64,000 nt of DNA from Sphingomonas sp. PP-CE-3G-477 (GTDB lineage Bacteria; Pseudomonadota; Alphaproteobacteria; Sphingomonadales; Sphingomonadaceae): positions 159,215 through 223,214 of the forward strand of contig NZ_QAOF01000006.1 of NCBI RefSeq assembly GCF_003050745.1, read 5' to 3'. Positions 9,789 through 20,274 of the stretch are shown one piece after another. The notes beneath the pieces are model-generated. The model did no database searches. It was not told the DNA's origin and saw nothing but the letters and a program-made list of their open reading frames with translations. The stretch's first letter is position 1, and each line of letters begins with the position of its first letter. The translations under genes and the position numbers were made by a program.

Positions 9789-10535
9789 TCAGCGGTCTAA
9801 GGCGCCCAGCGCCGTGATATGCTCACGCCGCGCCGCTCCAATTCGGCGGGCTTTCTCGGCGCTAGCCTTATTGTAAATGCGGGTGATGGCTAAGGTTTTG
9901 TGCCCAGACACCGCTCGGACGTCGTCTTCGCCTGCGTCACCTATCTCCGTAATACCGCCATGCCGAAACCCGGTGAACGTCATCGTCTTCGGAAGGCCAG
10001 CCTCCTCGCAAATCTTGCGGTTGATCGTCGACATACGACGCTCAGTGTATTTCTTGCCGTTACGCTCTTCGATAACGATTACGGTGGCAGCAGCGCCGAC
10101 CATTGCGCGCGATCGAGAGAGCTCTTCCTCCAACTCGGGGTAGAGTAAAACTGTCTCAGGTTTGCCGTCCTCGCCGGTCACAACGATCGACAGCGGCAAT
10201 GTGACCGGGTTGCCAGTCTTGGACTGTACCAGGCTGATTTCTTCGCCCGGCCGATACCCTGCCCATTCAATGCCGCGGTGCTCCTTACCGTCCGGATCCT
10301 CGAAGCCGAACGCGTCCCAGACGCGCTGGCAGCATTCGAAGCACAGGGCGGCGGCGGTGGCCATCGACTGGAAGCCCATCTTACGCGCTGTCTCGCGATA
10401 GAGGTTGTACTCTGCACGGCTGGTCTCGCGATTGCCCTTAGCGGCCGTGCTGGACAGCCCCATGCCCTTGAACGGGTTCTCCTTCACGCCGGTCAACCCC
10501 CTTATCAGCGCCGAGGCCTCAGTCGACAGCGCCAA
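9789..10535 (-). pseudogene. Tyrosine recombinase (phage integrase) lacking its N-terminal part
   Basis: Only the catalytic half remains, about 248 residues, beginning at a TTG with an in-frame stop 13-15 bases further upstream. Recognisable pieces are CFECCQRVWDAFGFED (first catalytic Arg), the beta-hairpin lysine region LVQSKTGNPVTLPL, FTGFRHGGITE (second box, with Thr where His is usual), VSGHKTLAITRIYNKAS with the Tyr nucleophile. The core-binding and arm-binding domains are missing, so it should not integrate on its own. It lies convergent to the NdpA/RelA pair and is probably the residue of the element that used tRNA-Lys. Confidence 0.8.
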
Positions 10536-10629
10536 GTTGCGCCGCGCTCAAAGCCGTCGCGCCTTCCGATTGCGCCGGAAGAGTTAACCCCGCTGGCGAC
10601 CGGCTGTCGCCTACCCAAGGAGTACATCG

Positions 10630-10902
10630 ATGAAACTGATCGACGGTTGGCGCCAAGCCTGGCGCCTCTGGTCCGTTCGGCTGTCCGCGTTCGGCGTGGT
10701 GCTGATGGGCTGGGCAGCGCTGACGCCCGACGCGCTGTTGCAGGCGTGGAATGCAATGCCAGTAGAGGTGCAGGCGATGGTGCCCGAGAACATCGGCAAG
10801 GCCGTTCCGGTCCTGCTGTTCCTCGGCACGCTGATCGCGCGCTTCGTCCCGCAGCCCAAGGCCGCAGCAAAGATCGAGGAGGCAGCCAATGGCCCCGCCT
10901 AA
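10630..10902 (+). CDS. Small phage holin-like membrane protein
   Basis: 90 residues. It begins MKLIDGWRQAWRLWSVRLSA, has one or two hydrophobic segments (FGVVLMGWAAL; AVPVLLFLGTLIARFV) and a Lys/Glu-rich tail. The pattern matches the DUF7940-type putative holins of alphaproteobacterial prophages. AAGGAG precedes the ATG by 8 bases. It overlaps the start of a lysozyme gene, the usual holin-endolysin order of a phage lysis cassette. It is a prophage remnant; no other phage structural genes are nearby. Confidence 0.7.
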   Translation: MKLIDGWRQAWRLWSVRLSAFGVVLMGWAALTPDALLQAWNAMPVEVQAMVPENIGKAVPVLLFLGTLIARFVPQPKAAAKIEEAANGPA

Positions 10903-11272
10903 CGCCAAGACACAGACGACGACCGTGCGACCCGGCAAGAAGACCCTCGCCGGTGTGATCGGGTCGGTCGCCGCAGCCGCGGCGCTGTTCGTCCTCGTGC
11001 CAAAGGAAGAGAGCGGCCGGCAGGTGAAGGCTACGGTCAACGCCGACCAGACCGTTACCGTCCAGCACGTCGCGGGCAAGCAGTACCTCGATGCGTATCT
11101 CGACATCGTGAAGGTGCCGACGGCGTGCGACGGCATCACCAAGGGCGTGAAGATGGGGATGCGGTTCACGCCGGCGCGGTGCAACGACCTTCTCGAGGAA
11201 GAGCTCGTCGCCCACGCTGAGCCAATCATCCGGTGCGTGCCCAACGCAGCTGCGTATCGCTGGCCAATTTGA
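10889..11272 (+). pseudogene. Phage lysozyme (GH24-type endolysin), 3'-truncated
   Basis: 127 residues: a basic N-terminus and one signal-anchor helix (VIGSVAAAAALFVLV), then the start of a GH24-like domain (YLDAYLDIVKVPTACDGITK, later CNDLLEEELVAHAEP). The domain stops after RCVPNAAA, where at least 60 residues would be expected. The tail AYRWPI is encoded by DNA that in another frame starts the tannase gene, so a deletion joint lies at about 11235-11265. Peptidoglycan hydrolysis is unlikely in this form. Confidence 0.7.
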
Positions 11273-12873
11273 ATGTGTCGACCATGGATACGGGCAAGGT
11301 AACGATTGCCGCCGCAACCGTTACCACGACCACCGCCGGACAATTCTGCGAAGTCCGCGGCACGATCGCCCCCGCGCCCAGCTCGGCGATCAATTTCCAG
11401 GTTCATTTGCCGCTGACCAAATGGACGCAGCGCTATGTACAGGTCGGCTGCGGCGGCCTTTGCGGGAACGTCAACGTCGCGATCGACAACGCCAGCGGCT
11501 GCGCGCCTGCGCTGAACGGCGAATTCGTCGTTGCCGCCAACGACATGGGCGCAAAAGTACTAGAGGGCGGCCCAATGGGCAGCTTCGCCACCGATCCTGA
11601 AAAACGTATCGATTTCGCCTATCGCGGCAACCACGTCACGGCGCTCGTCGCCAAGTCGCTGATCCGCGTCTTCTACGGCCGACAGCAACGCTACGCCTAC
11701 TTCACCGGTTGCTCGGACGGCGGGCGCGAAGGACTGATGGAAGCGCAACGCTACCCCGACGATTTCGACGGCGTGTCCGCAGGCGCGCCTGCAATGAACT
11801 TCCAGGTACAAAACAGCTTCTACCATGCATGGATGGCGTCGGCGAACCTCGACGCAGCGGGCAAACCAATCCTGCTCGCCGCCAAGATACCGGTGCTTCA
11901 TGCTGCGGTGCTGGCGCATTGCGATACGATGGATGGGCTGAAGGACGGGCTGCTGTCGGATCCCCGCGCCTGCCGGGTGGATACCGATTGGGTTGCGTGC
12001 AAACCCGGCGCCACTGCTACCGATGCCTGCCTGACCGCGGGCGAAGCGGCGATCGTCCGTCGCATCTATGACGGCCCACGCGCGCCGGATGGTCGCAGCT
12101 TTCTTGTTGGCGGTCCGCAGCCCGGATCCGAGCTGCAATGGGACTTTATTCCTGCCAGCGCGACCGATCGGTCGATGAGCGCGATGCTCGGCGCAGCGAT
12201 GCGGCGCTACATGATCTTCCCGCAATCGCCTGCCCCCAGTGCAATGGTCGACGACTTCTCGTTCGATGCCAGGACCTTTGCCGAGGTGACGAAGCTGCAC
12301 GGACTGAACGATGCCACCAATCCAGATCTGCGTCCCTTCGCGCAGCACGGTGGGCGGATGATCTTGTGGCATGGCTGGTCGGACACCTCGATTTCCCCGA
12401 TGACATCGATCGCGTATTACAAAGCGGTGCAGCAGTTGATGGGCGCGCGATCCGCAGATGCCACGCTGCGATTGTTCATGCTTCCCGGCACGGGCCATTG
12501 CGGCGGTGGCGATGGCTTTGCGCAGGTCGATACGCTGACTCCGCTGATGGCATGGGTCGAAGCTGGTCATGCGCCGGCGCAGCTGACCGCCGACAAAGTG
12601 GCCGACCTTGCCAAAGGTCCCCGGGGCGGGTTGCCGGGGGCCGACCAGTCGGGGAAGCAGTTACCGCTCCCCAGCCCTGCGGCCACCGTCCGGGCCAGAC
12701 GCACGATCTACCCCTTCCCCGCCATCCCGCGCCTGGGACGCAGCGGTAACGTTGCGGGGAAAAGCGTCGTCATCGAACAGCCCGTGATCGACTGGTACGG
12801 TGCCGACCTGTTTCGACCGGGGTTTCAGCGCGCTTACAGCGTTCGCGATAATGCGCTCGTCGCCGACCGCTGA
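11233..12873 (+). CDS. Tannase/feruloyl esterase family protein, N-terminally truncated
   Basis: 546 residues of the tannase/feruloyl esterase fold. The catalytic set is complete: nucleophile in YFTGCSDGGREGL, Asp in LWHGWSDTSISP, and His in PGTGHCGGGDG, with the paired cysteines of the CS-D-HC signature. Members act on gallate, ferulate or other aromatic esters after export. Here the reading frame begins at GTG 11233, inside the truncated phage lysozyme, and family homology begins at once with the conserved first Cys (RSCVSLANLNV). The signal peptide is therefore gone and export is unlikely. It may be a pseudogene in practice; I saw no internal frameshift. Confidence 0.82.
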   Translation: MRAQRSCVSLANLNVSTMDTGKVTIAAATVTTTTAGQFCEVRGTIAPAPSSAINFQVHLPLTKWTQRYVQVGCGGLCGNVNVAIDNASGCAPALNGEFVVAANDMGAKVLEGGPMGSFATDPEKRIDFAYRGNHVTALVAKSLIRVFYGRQQRYAYFTGCSDGGREGLMEAQRYPDDFDGVSAGAPAMNFQVQNSFYHAWMASANLDAAGKPILLAAKIPVLHAAVLAHCDTMDGLKDGLLSDPRACRVDTDWVACKPGATATDACLTAGEAAIVRRIYDGPRAPDGRSFLVGGPQPGSELQWDFIPASATDRSMSAMLGAAMRRYMIFPQSPAPSAMVDDFSFDARTFAEVTKLHGLNDATNPDLRPFAQHGGRMILWHGWSDTSISPMTSIAYYKAVQQLMGARSADATLRLFMLPGTGHCGGGDGFAQVDTLTPLMAWVEAGHAPAQLTADKVADLAKGPRGGLPGADQSGKQLPLPSPAATVRARRTIYPFPAIPRLGRSGNVAGKSVVIEQPVIDWYGADLFRPGFQRAYSVRDNALVADR

Positions 12874-13025
12874 GTTCGCAAAACCGATACGCGAGACGCT
12901 TCGTGGACGGCGTTGAGGTCGCATCGAGCATCAAGATATCGATGCATCTGCTCCTCATCATATATACCGAGCCGTCCATCGGCATGCAGAATGCCACATG
13001 TGCCTGACGATCGGAGCTCAAAACA

Positions 13026-13358
13026 ATGCAGCGCAACGTTCTTGTCGCCCTGTCGATCGTAGCGCTGGTTGGCTCTACCTCGGCTTGGGCCGTTGGAGAT
13101 GTTCCCGTCCGAATGAAGCCCAAGCAGGTGGCAAGCTTCTATCGGTCGATCCGGCCCCTGCTCGTTTCCGATGGCGTACCGTGTCCGCTGAACCAGCACC
13201 CCGTGTCGGGCATCATTACCGGAGGCGCGTCCCCGCAAGGCGGCAGCCAGCAAACCGTCCTGACGTTCGACAAGGGCGCGAAGGTTACCGTGTCACGCAC
13301 GTGGAACCGCTCGGTAACGGGCACCCCTGCGACGATAGAAATCGTCTGTTCGCTGTGA
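13026..13358 (+). CDS. Small exported protein of unknown function
   Basis: 110 residues with a clear signal peptide, MQRNVLVALSIVALVGSTSA, cleaved after WA or AVG. The mature part has two Cys residues (GVPCPLNQH and the C-terminal EIVCSL), which could form one disulfide, and a beta-rich character. No family recognised. It stands alone between the tannase gene and a broken receptor gene, with upstream AT-rich sequence near 12950-12970 that could hold a promoter. Confidence 0.6.
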   Translation: MQRNVLVALSIVALVGSTSAWAVGDVPVRMKPKQVASFYRSIRPLLVSDGVPCPLNQHPVSGIITGGASPQGGSQQTVLTFDKGAKVTVSRTWNRSVTGTPATIEIVCSL

Positions 13359-13499
13359 AGGCCGACCGAATGGCCACCGAGACGCGCCGCATTGAGATCC
13401 GGCGTATGATATGCGGCCGTCACCTTCTTGGGAACGGCTCGCATCTACTCTAGCAGGACGCGTCGGACACATGATCGTGCCTGCAGGGGTTGCTCGCCC

Positions 13500-13880
13500 A
13501 TGCCGAAGACCAGTGCCAGGGACCTCGACGCGATCGCGCGCGAGGGCAGCGGGTCCTACACGACGCGCCGGATGAGTTCGGCCACCGGGCTTGCATTGTC
13601 GATCCGCGACACGCCGCAATCGGTCAGCGTCGTTACCCGCCAGTAGATCATGATCTCGCCAATAGCTGGCATTTCCAGGCGGCGTACAACCGCTCGTCCA
13701 AGACCCGCGGCGGCTATGACGTCGCCGCCTATTACAGTGCGCCCGATCGCGACGGCATCGGCGTCTACATCAACCCGAGCTATTCGCACGCCGACACCAC
13801 GCAAGATCGAGAGGCCGTTTCGCTTCCGAAGCGCGCCCAGCCCCTACCCAAACCGCCACCGGAAAAGGCGGGCGCAACGC
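13500..13880 (+). pseudogene. Remnant of a TonB-dependent siderophore receptor
   Basis: Two receptor pieces lie in different frames. The first (13500-13646) encodes a plug start, GSYTTRRMSSATGLALSIRD followed by TPQSVSVVTRQ, and ends at a stop. The second (about 13660-13810) encodes mid-barrel sequence, NSWHFQAAYNRSSKTRGGYD and GVYINPSYSHAD. The signal peptide, several hundred residues of plug and barrel between the pieces, and the C-terminus are missing. The gene is decayed and cannot function. Confidence 0.75.
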
Positions 13881-14130
13881 TGACACTGGTCGTGCCCGTC
13901 GAATTCTTCTTTCGCTCATATCGAGCAGCTTACGCGCACGCGTCAGTCCGTTCTTCGCTTGGGCGATCCAGAACAGTCTGCCGCACGACAACGACCGATA
14001 AGCTCGCCATCAGCCGATCGGTGATCGACTGTCGTGATCTATCCTGCCCGAATAATCGATTGGACAAATGTCCATCAAATCCTGCATCTTAGGTCCAAGC
14101 ACGGGATACTCATCGAGAGAGGACGCCAAG

Positions 14131-16356
<2,226 letters not shown>

Positions 16357-16371
16357 GCTTCGGTGACAGGT

Positions 16372-16421
16372 GGACAAGCCGTGCTGGTCTGGGCGACGTT
16401 CCAGGCGAGCACGGCTTGTCC
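16372..16421 (+). terminator. Perfect 14-bp inverted repeat after katG
   Basis: GGACAAGCCGTGCT at 16372-16385 and its exact complement at 16408-16421 enclose 22 bases, which contain a further CTGG/CCAG pairing. It begins 16 bases after the katG stop. No T-run follows, so if it is a terminator it is not canonical; it could also protect the katG mRNA 3' end. Confidence 0.6.
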
Positions 16422-16716
16422 GCCATTACCCGTTATGATTGCCGTGAACGATGGCATGAACTCCGATCGTTACACGGTCTCGAGCCACCGCCCTCGACGG
16501 CGGTACTTGTCGTGTCGGCTGACAAAGGTCCAAGGCGTGCTCGCCGAACGGCGTCGGAAGATGGCCAACCCCGGCAGCGCCAGGAACTGATTGTCACGTC
16601 GCCAGAGGGCCTTGCGACGTTCGGTGCGTTCCCAGCCCTGATCCAACCCGCTATGATCGCGTACTCGGATCAAGCGAACGACGGTGCGGATACCGTCGGC
16701 GAAGGGGAGGTCACAG
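16422..16716. other. Spacer upstream of the glycosyltransferase operon
   Basis: Nothing with convincing coding character was seen on either strand in these 295 bases. It probably holds the promoter of the five-gene glycosyltransferase operon. GGGGAGG at about 16704-16710 is the ribosome site of the first gene. Confidence 0.4.
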
Positions 16717-17877
16717 ATGGCGGCACCGTTGACGGCTCGGCGATCGGTCGTCGTCATCAGCGATTGGGTCGATGGCCAACATCCTGGACACGATCGCCCG
16801 CCATCTGCCCTGCTGCCAGCACACGCGACCAATCCGGAAAGCCAGCCGTGGATCGGCGATCTCGTCCCCATTGACGTGACGGGCGGGTATCTGGAGCGGT
16901 TACCCCTCGCGCTGGTCGCTGCCGGCATCGTCGATCAAGCCGAGATCTGGCATCATTGGCGCGGCGAGGACGAGCCTCCATTCCGCAGGGACAACGCGGT
17001 TCTGGCGCGCCGCGCCTTCCGGGTCGAAAACGAGCATGCCCCCTTTGCCTCGTCGCAGATGCATGCGTTCGTCGAGGTGTTCGGCGCACCGCATATCCTC
17101 GTCGTGTTCGGTTTGGGCGTCGCGCCCGACCTGCTCGAACTCTGCGCGAACAGCATCATCCTCTACAATTCGATCGACGCGCCGTCGCTGCGCGTGCCGC
17201 CCGAGGTTAGCGAGCATTTCGATCTCGTCATCATCGGCGCGCAGTGGCGGTCGGACGAAGTCGAGGCGCGCCACCCCGGTATGCGCACCGCGATCCTGCC
17301 GGTTGGTCCCGAGTTCGCGGCGGTCGACCAGTTCCGTCCGCTCGGCACGCCCAAGGACGTCGACCTGATCTACGTCGCCGCCGCGCAACCGTACAAGCGC
17401 CACGACATCCTGTTCGAGGCGCTCGCGCAACTCCCGCGCGACATCCGCGCGCTCTGCGTGTTCGGATACGGCGAGGATGCCGCCGCACTCCGCCGCCGCG
17501 CCTGCGACCAGAACCTGTCGATTGAATTCGTCGGACCGCCGGGCGTACCGATCGTAGAGGTCAACCGCCTGATGAACCGCGCCAGGTTCGGCGTCGTCTG
17601 CGGTATCGACGACGGCGCGCCTGCGATCCTAACCGAATACATGCTCGCGGGCCTGCCCGTGCTCGCCAACGCCGAATTACGCTGCGGATTGCAGTTCATC
17701 CTGCCCGAGACCGGCATGACGGCTTCGACGAACGGGTTTGCCGATGCAATTCTTACAATGCGCGAAACCTACGAGGAATTCCGGCCCCGCCAGGCCGTGT
17801 TGGAACGTTGGACGTGGCAGCTTAGCATCGTGCGTTTGAGGGCAATTATCCAGCAAATACATGATGCAAAGCAATGA
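16717..17877 (+). CDS. GT4-type glycosyltransferase, first gene of the fusion-enzyme operon
   Basis: 386 residues from ATG 16717, chosen for the strong GGGGAGG site 6 bases upstream. Two Rossmann halves are visible. The C-terminal nucleotide-sugar half carries LIYVAAAQPYKRHDILFEAL, ALCVFGYGEDAAAL and the acceptor/donor loop DDGAPAILTEYMLAGLPVLA, with the second Glu of the EX7E motif. The N-terminal half is atypical (WIGDLVPIDVTGGYLERLPL). It probably transfers a sugar from an NDP donor in the cytosol. The next gene begins 24 bases downstream, and all five genes through 25673 look co-transcribed. Confidence 0.8.
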   Translation: MAAPLTARRSVVVISDWVDGQHPGHDRPPSALLPAHATNPESQPWIGDLVPIDVTGGYLERLPLALVAAGIVDQAEIWHHWRGEDEPPFRRDNAVLARRAFRVENEHAPFASSQMHAFVEVFGAPHILVVFGLGVAPDLLELCANSIILYNSIDAPSLRVPPEVSEHFDLVIIGAQWRSDEVEARHPGMRTAILPVGPEFAAVDQFRPLGTPKDVDLIYVAAAQPYKRHDILFEALAQLPRDIRALCVFGYGEDAAALRRRACDQNLSIEFVGPPGVPIVEVNRLMNRARFGVVCGIDDGAPAILTEYMLAGLPVLANAELRCGLQFILPETGMTASTNGFADAILTMRETYEEFRPRQAVLERWTWQLSIVRLRAIIQQIHDAKQ

Positions 17878-17901
17878 CATTTACATAGTCAGGTTTGAGG
17901 T

Positions 17902-20274
17902 GTGGGCTTAGGTTCGATCGACAACGCGGATAACCGCGGATTTGCGGATTGGAAGACCGTGCACGGTATCGGACCTATTCTAACACCCTCGAAGTCCGAC
18001 GATGCCGCCCCGCCGCCGCTGATCTGCTTCTCGCACCTGCGCTGGGATTTCGTCACGCAGCGCCCGCAACATCTGATGAAGCGGTTCGCGCAGAGTCACA
18101 GCGTGTACGTTTGGGAAGAACACATCCCCTGCGACCACCCGCTGCCGTTCCTCGAACACCACCCCTTCCCCGCCGATAACGTCATCGCGCTACGGCCACG
18201 CCTCCCGCATTGGTGGAACGCCGACCAAGTCGAGGCGGGCTTGCGGCAACTCCTCGACATGCTGGTCGCGACGAGCGTTCGCGAGAAGCCGGTGCTCTGG
18301 TTCTCCACTCCAATGATGCTCCCGTTCGCCGAGCATCTGGACGCCGCCGCGGTCGTCTACGACTGCATGGACGAACTGTCCGCGTTCCGCTTCGCCGACC
18401 CCGCCTTGCTCGACCGCGAAGCCAGGCTGCTCACGCGCGCCGACCTTGTCTTCACTGGCGGCTACAGCCTCTATGAGGCCAAGCGCGGCCGTCACCGCGA
18501 CGTCCACGCCTTTCCCTCCGCCGTCGACGTCGCGCACTTCGCCCAAGCGCGCACTGGCAACATTGAACCCGAAGACCAGCGCCATATCTCTGGCCCGAAA
18601 CTCGGCTTCTTCGGCGTCATCGACGAACGCATCGATCTCGCATTGCTCGACGCGGTCGCCGCTGAACGGCCCGACTGGTCGTTCGTGATGATCGGCCCGG
18701 TCGTGAAGATCGACCCCGCGCACCTGCCACGCCGCGCCAACATCCACTGGCTCGGCGGACGCGACTACGATGAACTCCCCGCCTATCTCTCCGGCTGGGA
18801 CGTCGCGCTGATGCCCTTCGCGATCAACGCCGCGACCCGCTTCATCAGCCCGACCAAGACCCCCGAATATCTCGCCGGCGGCCTGCCCGTCGTCTCGACG
18901 CCGATCGTCGACGTGATCCGCCACTATGGCGACGCAGCGGCGGTCGCGATCGCCGCCGACGCGCCCGCGTTCGTCACCGCCTGCGAGGCCGCCCTTGCCC
19001 TCCCCCGCCAAGGCGAATGGCGCGACGAAGCCGACCGCCTGCTCGCCACACAATCCTGGGACCGGACCCAAACCGCCATGGCAACCGAGATTGACCGCAT
19101 TCTAAGCGAGGACAAATACGCTCCCGCCTCGAAGCGCGAACGCTACGACACGCTGATCGTAGGCGCAGGCTTTGCCGGTTCAGTCCTCGCCGAACGCCTG
19201 GCCAGCGACAGCGGCCAGCGGGTCCTCGTCGTCGACCGCCGCCCGCACATCGGCGGCAACGCGTATGACGAGCATGACGCGGCTGGCGTGCTGATTCACC
19301 GCTACGGCCCGCACATCTTCCACACCAATTCCGCCGACGTGTTCGACTATCTGTCGCGCTTCACCGCGTGGCGCCCGTACGAACACCGCGTCCTCGCCAG
19401 CGTCGATGACAAGCTCGTCCCGATGCCGATCAACCGCACCACCTTGAACGCACTCTACGGCCTGTCGCTCAAGGACGACGCGGAAGCGGCTGCCTTCCTT
19501 GCCAGCCGCGCGGAATCGGTTGAGGACATCCGCACCTCCGAGGACGTCGTCGTCGCCGCGGTCGGCCGCGATCTCTACGAGACGTTCTTCCGCGGCTACA
19601 CGCGGAAGCAATGGGGCCTCGACCCGTCCGAACTCGACCGCGCCGTCACCGCGCGCGTGCCGACCCGCACCTCGACCGACGACCGCTATTTCACCGATAA
19701 ATTCCAGGCGATGCCTGCGAACGGCTACACCCGGATGTTCGAGGCTATGCTCGATCACCCCGGCATCACGCTCGATCTCGGCGTCGAATATCGCGACGTG
19801 ATCGACCGCATCGACGTCGACCACATCGTCTTCACCGGCCCGATCGACGAGTATTTCGACTTCCGCTTCGGCAAGCTCCCCTATCGCAGCCTCCAGTTCC
19901 GGCACGAGACGCACGACGTCGCGCAGTTCCAGCCAGTCGCGGTCGTCAACTATCCCGACGAGGCCGTGCCGCAGACGCGCATCACCGAATACAAGCACCT
20001 GACCGGCCAGCTCCACGCGAAGACCAGCATCAGCTACGAATTCCCGAGCGCGGAAGGCGACCCCTATTACCCGATCCCCCGCCCCGAGAACCAGGCGCTA
20101 TTCAAACGTTACGAGGCGCTCGCCGATGCAGAGGAAGGCGTGACCTTCGTCGGCCGGCTCGCGACGTATCGCTACTACAATATGGACCAGGTCGTCGGGC
20201 AGGCACTCGCCACCTATCGCCGCATGGTCGCGAAGTCCGCGGTCCTCGAAACCCCCGTGATGGCCGCCGAATGA
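17902..20274 (+). CDS. Bifunctional glycosyltransferase / UDP-galactopyranose mutase fusion
   Basis: 790 residues in two domains. Residues ~30-400 form a GT4-like transferase (FSHLRWDFVTQRPQHLMKRF, DCMDELSAFR, SPTKTPEYLAGGLPVVSTP). Residues ~412-785 form a complete UDP-galactopyranose mutase: FAD-binding LIVGAGFAGSVLAERL, RPHIGGNAYDE, HRYGPHIFHTN, RGYTRKQWGLDPSEL, and the C-terminal GRLATYRYYNMDQVVGQAL. The mutase interconverts UDP-galactopyranose and UDP-galactofuranose, so the attached transferase may consume the furanose donor directly. Start is GTG 17902. The junction near residue 405 has no stop or frameshift. The stop overlaps the next start by ATGA. Confidence 0.9.
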   Translation: MGLGSIDNADNRGFADWKTVHGIGPILTPSKSDDAAPPPLICFSHLRWDFVTQRPQHLMKRFAQSHSVYVWEEHIPCDHPLPFLEHHPFPADNVIALRPRLPHWWNADQVEAGLRQLLDMLVATSVREKPVLWFSTPMMLPFAEHLDAAAVVYDCMDELSAFRFADPALLDREARLLTRADLVFTGGYSLYEAKRGRHRDVHAFPSAVDVAHFAQARTGNIEPEDQRHISGPKLGFFGVIDERIDLALLDAVAAERPDWSFVMIGPVVKIDPAHLPRRANIHWLGGRDYDELPAYLSGWDVALMPFAINAATRFISPTKTPEYLAGGLPVVSTPIVDVIRHYGDAAAVAIAADAPAFVTACEAALALPRQGEWRDEADRLLATQSWDRTQTAMATEIDRILSEDKYAPASKRERYDTLIVGAGFAGSVLAERLASDSGQRVLVVDRRPHIGGNAYDEHDAAGVLIHRYGPHIFHTNSADVFDYLSRFTAWRPYEHRVLASVDDKLVPMPINRTTLNALYGLSLKDDAEAAAFLASRAESVEDIRTSEDVVVAAVGRDLYETFFRGYTRKQWGLDPSELDRAVTARVPTRTSTDDRYFTDKFQAMPANGYTRMFEAMLDHPGITLDLGVEYRDVIDRIDVDHIVFTGPIDEYFDFRFGKLPYRSLQFRHETHDVAQFQPVAVVNYPDEAVPQTRITEYKHLTGQLHAKTSISYEFPSAEGDPYYPIPRPENQALFKRYEALADAEEGVTFVGRLATYRYYNMDQVVGQALATYRRMVAKSAVLETPVMAAE

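Noticed and set aside
7590..11300. Complete prophage or integrative element with att sites
   Set aside because: Only recombinase, holin and lysozyme fragments are present, and no second copy of the tRNA-Lys 3' end was found, so element borders cannot be set.
16470..16928. 152-residue minus-strand frame between katG and the first glycosyltransferase
   Set aside because: It overlaps the start of a convincing GT gene, has no family resemblance and no ribosome site.
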